Below are positions 15,468-22,967 of a stretch of DNA of 30,087 nt, in pieces. The notes below the pieces were generated by a model. The model was not told where the DNA came from, ran no database searches, and saw only the letters and a program-made list of their open reading frames with translations. Position 1 is the first letter of the stretch; every line of letters begins with the position of its first letter. The stretch lies in assembly GCA_017477805.1 (NCBI GenBank), contig JAFUUM010000001.1, positions 1 to 30,087 of the forward strand. Direction: 5' to 3'. Position numbers and translations under genes: made by a program. The DNA comes from Lachnospiraceae bacterium (GTDB lineage Bacteria > Bacillota > Clostridia > Lachnospirales > Lachnospiraceae).

Positions 15468-16706
15468 TTAATCTCTGCGGAAGAGGTCTCGTGTGTAGAC
15501 CTTCTCTTCCACGTCATCCAGGCAGGAATCATACCGGTTGGCGATGATGGCCTGGGACTGGCGTTTAAATTCTTCTAAGTCATTGACGACCTTGGAGCCA
15601 AAGAAGGTACTGCCGTCTTCCAGCGTGGGCTCGTAGACGATGACCGTAGCGCCCTTTGCTTTGATGCGCTTCATCACGCCCTGAATGCTGCTCTGTCGGA
15701 AATTGTCGCTATTGCTCTTCATGGTCAGGCGGTAAACGCCAACGACACAGTTCTTTTCTTCCGCAGCGCTGTAATCTCCGCGGCTGTAGTAATCGTAATA
15801 ACCGGCCATCTTAAGCACTCTGTCGGCGATGAAATCCTTACGGGTGCGGTTGCTCTCAACGATGGCGGTCATCATGTTCTGGGGCACGTGGTCATAATTG
15901 GCCAGGAGCTGTTTGGTATCCTTAGGCAGGCAATATCCGCCATAGCCGAAGGAGGGGTTATTGTAAAAGTCTCCCACTCTGGGGTCAAGGCTGACGCCTT
16001 TGATGATCTTTGCGGTATCCAGGCCTTTCATCTCCGCGTAGGTGTCCAGTTCGTTGAAGTAAGACACCCGGAGAGCAAGGTAGGTGTTGGCAAAGAGTTT
16101 GACGGCCTCTGCTTCGGTGGTCCCCATGATCAGGGTCTCCACGTCCTTTTTCTCCGCCCCCTCCAAAAGCATAGATGCAAAAACTTCGGCTTTTGTTTTC
16201 TGGGGTTCAGAACAGCCCACGATGATACGGCTGGGGTAGAGGTTATCATACAGAGCCTTGGATTCGCGAAGGAACTCCGGGCTGAAGAGGATACGGTCGG
16301 TGCCGTACTTTGCCTGTACGCTCTCGGTATAGCCAACGGGAATGGTGGATTTGATCACCATGGTAGCTTTGTCGGAGCTTTTTAAAACCAGCTCGATGAC
16401 AGCTTCCACCGCAGAAGTATCGAAGTAGTTTTTCTGTGGATCATAGTTGGTCGGTGCCGCGATAACGACGAAATCCGCGTCCGCGTAGGCTGCTGCCCCG
16501 TCCAGAGTCGCCTTTAACTTCAGTCCCCGGGTTTCATGCTCCGCCAGGTATTTTTCGATATATTCATCCCGGATTGGGGATTTCCAGCTGTTCAAGAGAT
16601 CCACTTTTTCAGGGATCACGTCTACTGCCGTTACGTCATGATGCTGTGATAACAGGACTGCTAAAGACAGTCCCACATATCCGGTTCCTGCGATTGCGAT
16701 CTTCAT
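15468..16706 (-). CDS. ugd: UDP-glucose 6-dehydrogenase
   Basis: The 412-aa protein is the short E. coli Ugd-like form. IAGTGYVGLSLA (5-16) binds NAD, STIPVGYTE (120-128) and FSPEFLRESKALYDNL (141-156) line the active site, and Cys259 in FGYGGYCLPKDTKQL is the catalytic nucleophile. It oxidises UDP-glucose to UDP-glucuronate in the cytoplasm. The SPEFLRE and GGYCLPKDT wording matches UDP-glucose enzymes better than WecC-type UDP-ManNAc dehydrogenases. ATG 16706 follows AGGACGAAAAT. A promoter in direct repeat DR1 would give it a leader of about 290 bases that contains the large hairpin at 16781-16855. Confidence 0.93.
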   Translation of the reverse strand: MKIAIAGTGYVGLSLAVLLSQHHDVTAVDVIPEKVDLLNSWKSPIRDEYIEKYLAEHETRGLKLKATLDGAAAYADADFVVIAAPTNYDPQKNYFDTSAVEAVIELVLKSSDKATMVIKSTIPVGYTESVQAKYGTDRILFSPEFLRESKALYDNLYPSRIIVGCSEPQKTKAEVFASMLLEGAEKKDVETLIMGTTEAEAVKLFANTYLALRVSYFNELDTYAEMKGLDTAKIIKGVSLDPRVGDFYNNPSFGYGGYCLPKDTKQLLANYDHVPQNMMTAIVESNRTRKDFIADRVLKMAGYYDYYSRGDYSAAEEKNCVVGVYRLTMKSNSDNFRQSSIQGVMKRIKAKGATVIVYEPTLEDGSTFFGSKVVNDLEEFKRQSQAIIANRYDSCLDDVEEKVYTRDLFRRD

Positions 16707-16780
16707 ATTTTCGTCCTACTTTTTCTTTTTTCGGCGTACCCCGCCATCCCTTTATTTTACTCTATTTATGCACATAAAGA

Positions 16781-16855
16781 AAGAACCTGCACGGATATGC
16801 CTGTTGCAGCAGACGATCTCTGCCGAATTGCAGAAGTAGGCAAGTGCAGGTTCTT
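16781..16855 (-). promoter_or_regulatory. Nested hairpin C in the ugd leader (attenuator/antiterminator candidate)
   Basis: AAGAACCTGCAC (16781-16792) pairs exactly with 16844-16855; TGCCT (16798-16802) pairs with AGGCA (16838-16842); TCTGC (16819-16823) with GCAGA (16830-16834) closes the tip. On the minus strand it is followed by TCTTTATG, a poor T-tract, so it could be a regulated terminator or a processing/antitermination site. NusG-like factors such as LoaP or UpxY act on leaders of polysaccharide operons; no such factor is in the window. Confidence 0.55.
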
Positions 16856-16936
16856 ATCAATATATGTGAGTGTGCGCTTCCTCTCGCACCGTACACGATA
16901 AAAATATGGCTTACTATTCTCCCGGTCAAAAACAGC

Positions 16937-17030
16937 GTGGAAATCTCTGCCGAGTAGGCAGAACGGAGCGACTGCTCCTTTTTGAATGGAAGATGGGTAC
17001 ATCATAGCATGAACAAAATTGGTTGACAAG
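16937..17030 (-). repeat. Direct repeat DR1 with promoter
   Basis: This is about 88% identical by hand to DR2 (17969-18062), in the same orientation. On the minus strand it has TTGTCA (17029-17024), a 17-base spacer and TATGAT (17006-17001). The early leader then has hairpins GGAGC-AGTC-GCTCC (16978-16965) and TCTGCC-TACTC-GGCAGA (16962-16946). Most differences between copies fall in the promoter spacer, while boxes and stems are kept. It would drive ugd. Confidence 0.75.
17001..17029 (-). promoter_or_regulatory. Promoter for the ugd operon
   Basis: TTGTCA-17-TATGAT on the minus strand is one mismatch per box from the sigma-A consensus. The start of transcription would be near 16994. Conservation of boxes and spacing in DR2 supports it. 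Confidence 0.65.
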
Positions 17031-17058
17031 TTATAATTTGAAATTCGTTTATATTTTT

Positions 17059-17925
17059 CTATTTTTCCTGAAGGATCTTTTCGAATTCACTTACCGGAAT
17101 GCCCAGTTTTTGGGCAGCCTTCTCCATGGAGAGGTCACCGGATTGAACCAAGTCAATTAAGGTAGTAAGACGGCCTTCCTCGCGGCCTTCCTCGCGGCCC
17201 TCCTCTTTGATCTTCTGAAAGTGTTTTGCTTCATCGTATTCGGTTAATAGCATTCCTTTCACCTCCTCACGATTATTCATGAGAAACTTTCGTATTTCAA
17301 ATTCTTCCGGCATTTCTTCCAGGGACCTGTCTACAGCGGCTCCTATTCTCATGGTCTTCTTGTTTTTCCTAATGGCATCAATCAACCAGGAGTATTCTTT
17401 CAAGGGTTTACAATCCCTTAAGAGCTCTTTATTGTCCTCCGGTTTGATATTTATCAAATGTACTGTAACTTCAACATCGGATTTGCCCGCGTCTATTGCT
17501 TTATCAAACGAGGAACTGAGTTTCAATTCCTGATCTTCGATATCGTCTGCACCATTATAAAACGTAATCAATCGTGGAAGCGGGAGCCGGATCAGTTTCT
17601 GACCATATAAATCTTGATCAGTATCCATTATATGTTTTTCGTAAAGCCGACTCAGGTACATCAGCTGGCGAATAGGCATATTCGGATTATATGTGCTCTG
17701 CTGCTCATACAGATTGATCGTCGTGTTGAATAAAAACGACACATCATTCTTCATGCCCATGTACAACACATTTTCGATCGTATTGATTTCGATTTCGTCT
17801 GCATTTGTGTAATCTGTCCCGTTCAAAGCATTATAAAGGGACAATGTCCATGGCTTGTTTTCCTCTCGGCCAAAAATAAACGAGAACAGCCGATCCTTGT
17901 ATTTCCTATTTACTTGTTCATTCAT
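17059..17925 (-). CDS. Rpn-family PD-(D/E)XK nuclease / putative transposase
   Basis: The 288-aa protein matches the PDDEXK_2/Rpn pattern: YKDRLFSFIFG at the start, then MKNDVSFLFNTTINLYEQQS (about 57-76), in which Asp, Glu and Gln form the degenerate nuclease core, and RLPLPRLITFYNG. Rpn proteins are Rec-independent recombination-promoting nucleases, often multicopy in gut clostridia, and some act in phage defence. Near residues 243-253 the sequence repeats EEGR three times, from 12-bp DNA repeats, followed by a helical tail with MEKAAQKLGIPVSEFEKIL. ATG 17925 follows AAAGGAG. It lies between two same-oriented promoter-bearing repeats, DR1 and DR2, so the unit could be lost by recombination. 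Activity cannot be judged from sequence alone. Confidence 0.85.
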   Translation of the reverse strand: MNEQVNRKYKDRLFSFIFGREENKPWTLSLYNALNGTDYTNADEIEINTIENVLYMGMKNDVSFLFNTTINLYEQQSTYNPNMPIRQLMYLSRLYEKHIMDTDQDLYGQKLIRLPLPRLITFYNGADDIEDQELKLSSSFDKAIDAGKSDVEVTVHLINIKPEDNKELLRDCKPLKEYSWLIDAIRKNKKTMRIGAAVDRSLEEMPEEFEIRKFLMNNREEVKGMLLTEYDEAKHFQKIKEEGREEGREEGRLTTLIDLVQSGDLSMEKAAQKLGIPVSEFEKILQEK

Positions 17926-17968
17926 TCGTTTCTCCTTTCATGATAGCTTCTTCAGTTTTCAGTTACAA

Positions 17969-18062
17969 GTGGATATTCTCTGCCGAGTAGGCAGAATGGA
18001 GCGACTGCTCCTTTTGAATGGAAGATGGGTACATCATACCACAGCGCAAATTGGTTGACAAG
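17969..18062 (-). repeat. Direct repeat DR2 with promoter
   Basis: The second copy of the promoter repeat, upstream of the Rpn gene. It keeps both small hairpins and the TTGTCA/TATGAT boxes; the spacer and two run lengths differ from DR1. One repeat plus the Rpn gene forms a unit of 1032 bases. Confidence 0.75.
18033..18061 (-). promoter_or_regulatory. Promoter for the Rpn gene
   Basis: TTGTCA (18061-18056), 17-base spacer, TATGAT (18038-18033) on the minus strand, about 110 bases before ATG 17925. Confidence 0.62.
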
Positions 18063-18068
18063 CTGTCT

Positions 18069-18090
18069 CTGCGCGACAGCGCAGTTTTTT
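18069..18090 (+). terminator. Plus-strand terminator-like hairpin
   Basis: CTGCGC-GACA-GCGCAG followed by TTTTTT is a compact intrinsic terminator on the plus strand, just right of DR2. No plus-strand gene ends here, so it may stop antisense transcripts or be chance. An overlapping alternative stem, GCTGTC/GACAGC, shares its bases. Confidence 0.35.
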
Positions 18091-18133
18091 CAAGGGCGGA
18101 GGCGGAAGCCTCCGGCTTCCTTTCTTGAAAGGA

Positions 18134-18167
18134 AAGAACCCGAACGGGTTACCCCGTTCGGGTTCTT
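18134..18167 (-). terminator. Terminator of the rubrerythrin-desulfoferrodoxin operon
   Basis: AAGAACCCGAACGGG (18134-18148) pairs perfectly over 15 bases with 18153-18167 around loop TTAC. On the minus strand it lies 26 bases after the desulfoferrodoxin stop and continues into TTCTTTCCTTTC. This is the strongest terminator in the window. Confidence 0.85.
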
Positions 18168-18193
18168 CTGATCACTTTATGTTCTTCCAAAGC

Positions 18194-18568
18194 TTACAGT
18201 TCTTTAACCCACAGTCCGTGGAGGTTGCAGTACTCGTAAACAGCTACAGGCTTCTCGCCTGCTGCCAGTACGAACTCAGCCTTGGGAGCTTCTTCGGGCT
18301 TTAAGTACTTAATCTGGGCACCGGTCTCCGTTTCGAGAACGATGAACTCGATGTAGTGTGCTTCCACCATAGGATGCTGGGTTTCGCCGATCTGCACCTT
18401 TACAACGTTTCCTTCTACGGTAACTGCCGGTACATGTTTCTCATGGGCACCGTCGGTAGCACCGGGAACCAGTTCTTTCATAGGTTCGCCGCAGCAAACT
18501 ACCGGCACTTTGGAGTCGTGCAGTTTGGTAATGATATTTCCGCAATGTTCACACTTATAGAATTTCAT
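18194..18568 (-). CDS. dfx: Desulfoferrodoxin (superoxide reductase)
   Basis: The 124-aa protein has both iron centres. Cys6, Cys9, Cys25 and Cys26 form the desulforedoxin-type centre I. His45 (EKHVP, with Glu43 and Lys44), His65, His71, Cys114 and His117 (CNLHGLW) form the Fe(His)4Cys centre II that reduces superoxide to hydrogen peroxide. Electrons come from rubredoxin-type donors. It follows the rubrerythrin gene, which can remove the peroxide, so the pair forms a complete superoxide-to-water route for an anaerobe. The gene ends before a strong terminator, separating this cassette from the Rpn unit. Confidence 0.95.
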   Translation of the reverse strand: MKFYKCEHCGNIITKLHDSKVPVVCCGEPMKELVPGATDGAHEKHVPAVTVEGNVVKVQIGETQHPMVEAHYIEFIVLETETGAQIKYLKPEEAPKAEFVLAAGEKPVAVYEYCNLHGLWVKEL

Positions 18569-18656
18569 AACCCATAACCCCTTTCTGAGAGGCTTTGCCC
18601 CTCCTTACGCATTTTCGAAAACCCTATATCTGCCATCCGGACATTGCCGGTAGGTT

Positions 18657-19199
18657 TTAATAATTTGCTTCGTGAACTTCGAAATAAGCCTGAGGATGGT
18701 TGCAGACAGGGCATACTTCCGGAGCTTCGGTGCCCACAACGATATGACCGCAGTTTCTGCACTCCCAAACCTTTACTTCGCTCTTTTTAAAGACTTCCTG
18801 CGCTTCCACGTTATGAAGCAGTGCACGATATCTCTCCTCGTGAGCCTTCTCGATGGCTGCTACGCCGCGAAACTTTGCTGCCAGTTCAGGGAAGCCTTCC
18901 TTTTCAGCGGTCTCTGCAAAACCTGCGTACATATCGGTCCACTCGTAGTTCTCGCCCTCAGCTGCATCAGCCAGGTTCTCTGCGGTGCTGCCGATGCCGT
19001 AAAGCTCTTTGTACCACATCTTTGCATGCTCTTTCTCATTATCAGCTGTCTTTAAGAACAGACCTGCGATCTGCTCAAAACCCTCTTTCTTTGCCTTGGA
19101 TGCAAAGTAAGTGTACTTATTGCGTGCCTGAGACTCTCCCGCAAAGGCTGCCATCAGGTTCTTTTCCGTCTGTGTTCCTGCATATTTATTGTTACCCAT
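18657..19199 (-). CDS. rbr: Rubrerythrin
   Basis: The 180-aa protein starts at ATG 19199 (MGNNKYAG), 8 bases after GGGAGGA; a TTG further upstream lies before that site and is not used. The ferritin-like diiron domain shows Glu22 in AFAGESQARNKY, the helix DNEKEHAKMW, a repeat of this pattern in AIEKAHEERYRALL, and a C-terminal rubredoxin with CRNC and CPVC. Rubrerythrin reduces hydrogen peroxide to water in the cytoplasm of anaerobes. It is followed after about 88 bases by desulfoferrodoxin in the same direction. A perfect 14-bp palindrome lies 47 bases upstream. Confidence 0.95.
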   Translation of the reverse strand: MGNNKYAGTQTEKNLMAAFAGESQARNKYTYFASKAKKEGFEQIAGLFLKTADNEKEHAKMWYKELYGIGSTAENLADAAEGENYEWTDMYAGFAETAEKEGFPELAAKFRGVAAIEKAHEERYRALLHNVEAQEVFKKSEVKVWECRNCGHIVVGTEAPEVCPVCNHPQAYFEVHEANY

Positions 19200-19246
19200 A
19201 TTTTTGTCCTCCCGCAATATTGTTTTATCATTTATATGGCGACAAG

Positions 19247-19260
19247 TTTAGTATACTAAA
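19247..19260. promoter_or_regulatory. Perfect palindrome upstream of rubrerythrin (operator candidate)
   Basis: TTTAGTATACTAAA is a perfect 14-bp palindrome about 47 bases before the rubrerythrin ATG. Its centre contains TATACT, which could serve as a -10 element, but no good -35 is seen at 16-18 bases. It does not match the PerR box TTATAATnATTATAA well. A redox-responsive repressor site is a reasonable guess. Confidence 0.4.
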
Positions 19261-19305
19261 TATTTGGTCATATAGTAGTACTTTATCAAACTTTTATAAT
19301 TGTTT

Positions 19306-20421
19306 TCAGATTTCAAAACCCTTGAGTTTTGCATGGACCCAGCGAACAAAATGAGGGTCTAATGTGGCAAAGATCTTCAGATAGGTCCTGTTCTTTTTTG
19401 AAAGCCCGGGAACCCTATCAATATCCTTTTTATGCCGCTTCACAAAGTCTTTTACTTCCTGATACTGAACATTGTCCTTTGTCATCTGTCTGACCGGGAT
19501 ATGGAGCAGGTACTCCAGACGCTGGAAAAGTCCAAAACGCAGAGCAACCGGTACAAGATCCGGGTATTTTTCCACCGCCAGTTTTTGGCACAGATCCGCA
19601 TTTTCCACGCAGTCATAGAAGACTCTGGAAAACCTGGTCTTTACGGTCCGGGAGTTGCTGCCGGATTTATAGAATACATGGTAGCCGCGGTACGGGAGGC
19701 AAATGAGGGCCGGAGTCGTATCCTCCGTTGTTTCCGCCTTCCCGACCGTCGGTGCCGTATCGAATTCACTTAGGATCTCCACCAACACTCTGAAGTCCTC
19801 ATTCAGCTTTCCCTCCGGGAAGCGATGATCTCCCAGCAGATCCCTGTGGATCAGTTTGGTGCACATGGAGGCATCCCCCTTATGAAGGAGCATTTCCTTC
19901 AGGAATTCTTCTGCGGTATAGGTTGTGGGCTTCTCCGGCGGAATACAGATATCCGGAAGGATGGTGCCGTCTTCCGCGATCTCGTCCCGTGCGATCTGAG
20001 CCAGGCGGATATTGCTTCCTGTTAGAGCCTTATGTAACTTCTCGTACATATCGGGAGCGATATGATCATCGCTATCCACAAAGCCCAGATAGGTTCCCTT
20101 TGCATTTTCGATAGCCAGGTTACGTGCTGCGGAAGATCCTCCGTTTTCCTTGTGAAAGACACGTACCCTCGGATCGCCTGCTGCCAGTTCATCGCATAGT
20201 TCTCCGGAACCGTCCGTTGACCCATCATCTACAAGGAGAACTTCAATGTTTTCGTAAGTCTGCCTTAAGATGGACTCCACGCATCGGCGGAGGTAATCCT
20301 TGATGTTGTAGACCGGCACAATGACACTGATCAGATCTGTATTCGATTGTGAGGCATGGCTGTTTTCCATAGGTTCCTCAATTATTTCTTTAATTTGTTC
20401 ATTCAGATTATCTTGATCCAC
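19306..20421 (-). CDS. Family 2 glycosyltransferase
   Basis: The GT-A domain begins at about residue 31: ISVIVPVYNIKDYLRRCVES, VDDGSTDGSG, GGSSAARNLAIENAKG and VDSDDHIAPD (DxD). A C-terminal ~100-residue helical part follows, as in capsular CpsI/EpsJ-like enzymes. The frame opens at a GTG (20421), five bases after the previous stop. An alternative start is ATG 20370 (MENSHASQ), which follows GAGGAACCT and would give 354 aa; I keep the longer form with reservation. It is the last gene of the right-hand polymer block. Donor and acceptor are unknown. Confidence 0.88.
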   Translation of the reverse strand: MDQDNLNEQIKEIIEEPMENSHASQSNTDLISVIVPVYNIKDYLRRCVESILRQTYENIEVLLVDDGSTDGSGELCDELAAGDPRVRVFHKENGGSSAARNLAIENAKGTYLGFVDSDDHIAPDMYEKLHKALTGSNIRLAQIARDEIAEDGTILPDICIPPEKPTTYTAEEFLKEMLLHKGDASMCTKLIHRDLLGDHRFPEGKLNEDFRVLVEILSEFDTAPTVGKAETTEDTTPALICLPYRGYHVFYKSGSNSRTVKTRFSRVFYDCVENADLCQKLAVEKYPDLVPVALRFGLFQRLEYLLHIPVRQMTKDNVQYQEVKDFVKRHKKDIDRVPGLSKKNRTYLKIFATLDPHFVRWVHAKLKGFEI

Positions 20422-20425
20422 AGGA

Positions 20426-21604
20426 TCAGCGGATCTTACACCAGTACCTTCTCGGCGAGTACACTTCCGCCCTGCTTCCGGGGCCTTCTTCGAATCGGGT
20501 CTGTACCCGGCCCTCTTTTAACTCTTCGCAGATCTTTATAAGGCGCTCTGCAGCCACCCCGGGATTCCACAGTTCATGGACCGTCTGATACGCCGCCCGG
20601 CCCAGTGATTCGGAATCACCCTTTTGCATCAACTCATAGAGCCGTCTGTTTAAGTCCTTCTGATCCCGGCTCTTAAAGACGATCCCATTCTCCCCATCTT
20701 TTACAAGATAGGGGGTTGCTCCGATCTCATGGCTTGCCAGCACGGCGCATCCGCTGTTCATGGCTTCGTTTAAGACCGCGCCCCAGCCTTCCTGCCTGTC
20801 GCTGGTAAAGAGATAAATATCTGCGCTTTCCATATAGGTCCGCACTTCTTCCGGGGATTGAAAGCCCGCAAAATCAATATGAGCCTTCAGCGGGTCGCAC
20901 ACCATGGCCTTTAACGCTTCTTCCAGTTCGCCTCCGCCCACCATGGTAAGGTGGAAGTCCGTTACGCCCTGACTAAGGAGGTACTTTGCTGCTTCAATGG
21001 CTATCTCCGGATGCTTCCAGTCGATCATCCGGCCTGCCCAGAGGATTTCCATAACGCCCTTTTGGCTCTTTTTCCCCTGCATCAGCGCATCCACATCCTG
21101 CTCCTTGATCTCAGGGAAATAGCCCCACTTGATCATCTTGCCGGGATATGCGTGGATCAGTGCAAAATCAGAGGCCACATAAGCTCCTGCACAGAGAAGA
21201 TAAACCGGATCTTTCCGATAACGTATGTGGTCATGGTACTTTTTCTTTAAGCCTCTGGGAGAGATGGCTTTCCACTGTCCGGTCTTATAGATCCTCTCAC
21301 TGTAACGCAGAACTGGCTTTTTCAAAAGAAGTCTGGGCTCGATAAAGCTTTCATCGTCCTGCCCGCCAAAGATCACAACGTCACTGTTTGCGATCAGTTC
21401 CTTACAGCCCTCCGGATCCTCGCTGTACTTTTTGACGTAGGGAACAGAGGCCGCCAGATCTTCCCAGCCCATGTTCAGCCGCTCTGCCGCAACATCTTCG
21501 GTCTGGATGAAAGTATAGTCTTTCCCCAGGCGCTCATAGAGCCGGTCCGACATGGGTTTCTGGTGATGATTTATGTAGTTAGATACAAAGGTTAATGTCA
21601 TCAT
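20426..21604 (-). CDS. Family 4 glycosyltransferase
   Basis: The 392-aa GT-B protein has a diverged N-terminal acceptor domain beginning LTFVSNYINHHQKPMSDRLY and a clear C-terminal donor domain: ILWAGRMIDWKHPEIAIEAA, LTMVGGGELEEAL, and SDRQEGWGAVLNEAMNSGCA, whose EGWGAVLNEAM is the GT4 Ex7E donor-binding motif. It uses a nucleotide sugar at the inner membrane face to extend the lipid-linked repeat. Two ATGs start the frame (21604 and 21601). It overlaps the upstream glycosyltransferase by 26 bases, which implies tight coupling. Confidence 0.9.
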   Translation of the reverse strand: MMTLTFVSNYINHHQKPMSDRLYERLGKDYTFIQTEDVAAERLNMGWEDLAASVPYVKKYSEDPEGCKELIANSDVVIFGGQDDESFIEPRLLLKKPVLRYSERIYKTGQWKAISPRGLKKKYHDHIRYRKDPVYLLCAGAYVASDFALIHAYPGKMIKWGYFPEIKEQDVDALMQGKKSQKGVMEILWAGRMIDWKHPEIAIEAAKYLLSQGVTDFHLTMVGGGELEEALKAMVCDPLKAHIDFAGFQSPEEVRTYMESADIYLFTSDRQEGWGAVLNEAMNSGCAVLASHEIGATPYLVKDGENGIVFKSRDQKDLNRRLYELMQKGDSESLGRAAYQTVHELWNPGVAAERLIKICEELKEGRVQTRFEEGPGSRAEVYSPRRYWCKIR

Positions 21605-22922
21605 AGATCTTCAATAACGCCCTGTAATTTGCCTCCGGATCATGGGTGGATAACGCATGGGCTCTGGCATGGGCTGTCTGCATCTCCACTGCAACGCCCC
21701 CTGCAAACACATGGCAGATGGCCCCCGCAAGGCCTTCGATATCCTCCGGAACGAACATCACGCCGTCAGCATTTTCCGCAAAGAGGGTGGAAATACCGCC
21801 CACGCGGCTGCACACCGCCGGGGTTCCCAGGATCATTGCTTCTCCCACGGAATTGGGAGAGTTTTCATTGGTGGAAGCACAAACATACACATTTGCCTGC
21901 AGGTACTGCTTCTTCATCTCTTCTGCATCAATGCTTCCAAGGAACACCACGTGATCCTTCAACTTATGGCTCTTGATCAGATCCCGGATGTAAACGCCGT
22001 AGGACTCCAGTTTCAGTTTTCCCGTCACCCGGCTGGGTCCCTTTGCAAGGGAAGATTTGATAATGCTGTTTCCCGCAACGTAGAGCACAGTGTCCGGGTA
22101 TTTCTCCAGCACCTTCGGCAGCGCCTCCAGCACAAAATGAAGCCCCTTTAAAGGATAGTCCCCCTGGCTCATAAAGATCCTGTGGGGTACGCAGGTTTCT
22201 GCACTCCACCTGCTGCCATCGTAGAAAACAGGCCTCAAAGTTTCGTTTAAGACGTGGTACTTTACATTGGGGTTCTGGATCTGGACCCAGTTTTTGTCAA
22301 AGGCGGTCCGGCCGATAACATGAGCGGTCTTTCGGATGGCAATCCGCTCCGCATCTCCCCGGATCTCCATCTTTCTCTGCTGCTTCGGGAGACTGTCACA
22401 CTTCATAACATCCCGGAAAGTTTTCCGTTTCCAGACTTTATCCGGCAGATCCGCCCGATAGGCTTTGGCAATCTCCGTACAGATTCCCTGGAGATTTAAA
22501 GCCACTCTGCTTCCTTTCCCCATGTTTTTTGCGGCGGTCAGCATCGCCCGTACATGCGGGTACTCCGTGCCGAAAACATGGATCACATCCGGATCAAAAT
22601 CCTCCAGGATCTCCTCAAAGCGCTTCTCCATCTTGGGGTCGTACTTTTCAGCTTTCAGCAGTTTTTCCGTAAAGCCATAGGCTTTGAACTTGCCCCCCTG
22701 CTCCCGCTCCATCTCCCCGGTATATTTCCCAAAGGCTTCGGTCGCGGGAAAGCATACGCCAAGCTCGATCTTCGGCTCTTTCCCTGCCGTTTCCGCATCT
22801 TCCTGTGACCTCATCAGACGGTCAAAGAGACCGGTGAGCCAGCCCTCTTTTCTGCTGGCTTCCAAACTTAATTGATTTGCAATTTCCGGCAACATGATGT
22901 TGCACAGCCATAAAATCCGCAT
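21579..22922 (-). CDS. Family 4 glycosyltransferase
   Basis: The 447-aa GT-B enzyme starts MRILWLCNIMLPEIA. The first domain has FDPDVIHVFGTEYPH, the usual wall of the donor cleft in this group. The second has FMSQGDYPLKGLHFVLEALP, VLYVAGNSI and STNENSPNSVGEAMILGTPA, with the Ex7E motif modified (ENSPNSVGEAM). This is the pattern of EpsD/EpsF-like exopolysaccharide transferases. It is coupled to the next GT4 gene by overlap. The sugar specificity is not readable. Confidence 0.9.
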   Translation of the reverse strand: MRILWLCNIMLPEIANQLSLEASRKEGWLTGLFDRLMRSQEDAETAGKEPKIELGVCFPATEAFGKYTGEMEREQGGKFKAYGFTEKLLKAEKYDPKMEKRFEEILEDFDPDVIHVFGTEYPHVRAMLTAAKNMGKGSRVALNLQGICTEIAKAYRADLPDKVWKRKTFRDVMKCDSLPKQQRKMEIRGDAERIAIRKTAHVIGRTAFDKNWVQIQNPNVKYHVLNETLRPVFYDGSRWSAETCVPHRIFMSQGDYPLKGLHFVLEALPKVLEKYPDTVLYVAGNSIIKSSLAKGPSRVTGKLKLESYGVYIRDLIKSHKLKDHVVFLGSIDAEEMKKQYLQANVYVCASTNENSPNSVGEAMILGTPAVCSRVGGISTLFAENADGVMFVPEDIEGLAGAICHVFAGGVAVEMQTAHARAHALSTHDPEANYRALLKIYDDINLCI

Positions 22923-22967
22923 AATACCTTTCGACGTTTCGTCGTTTTCCCCTTTTTATTTTGTTTC

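Larger units (their letters stand above)
16707..17058 (-). other. Leader region of ugd
   Basis: This 352-base gap holds, in transcription order, DR1 with a sigma-A promoter and two small hairpins (16937-17030), about 80 bases without clear structure, the nested hairpin C (16781-16855), and the ugd ribosome binding site. A minus-strand frame at 16766-17029 begins inside the promoter and has no family resemblance, so I do not call it a gene. Confidence 0.6.

Noticed and set aside
15468..16706. UDP-ManNAc dehydrogenase (WecC) as the identity of the dehydrogenase
   Set aside because: The substrate-loop and GGYCLPKDTKQL wording fits short UDP-glucose dehydrogenases better; biochemical proof is lacking.
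16766..17029. Minus-strand 87-aa frame upstream of ugd as a leader peptide
   Set aside because: Its start lies at or before the -10 box of the DR1 promoter, so it would not be translated from that transcript; no recognisable domain.
16781..17058. CRISPR-like repeats near the Rpn gene
   Set aside because: Only two long copies about 1 kb apart; no regular spacers and no cas genes in the window.
17059..17925. Insertion sequence with terminal inverted repeats
   Set aside because: The flanking repeats are direct and not inverted, contain promoters, and no short target duplication is visible; the Rpn family is only loosely called transposase.
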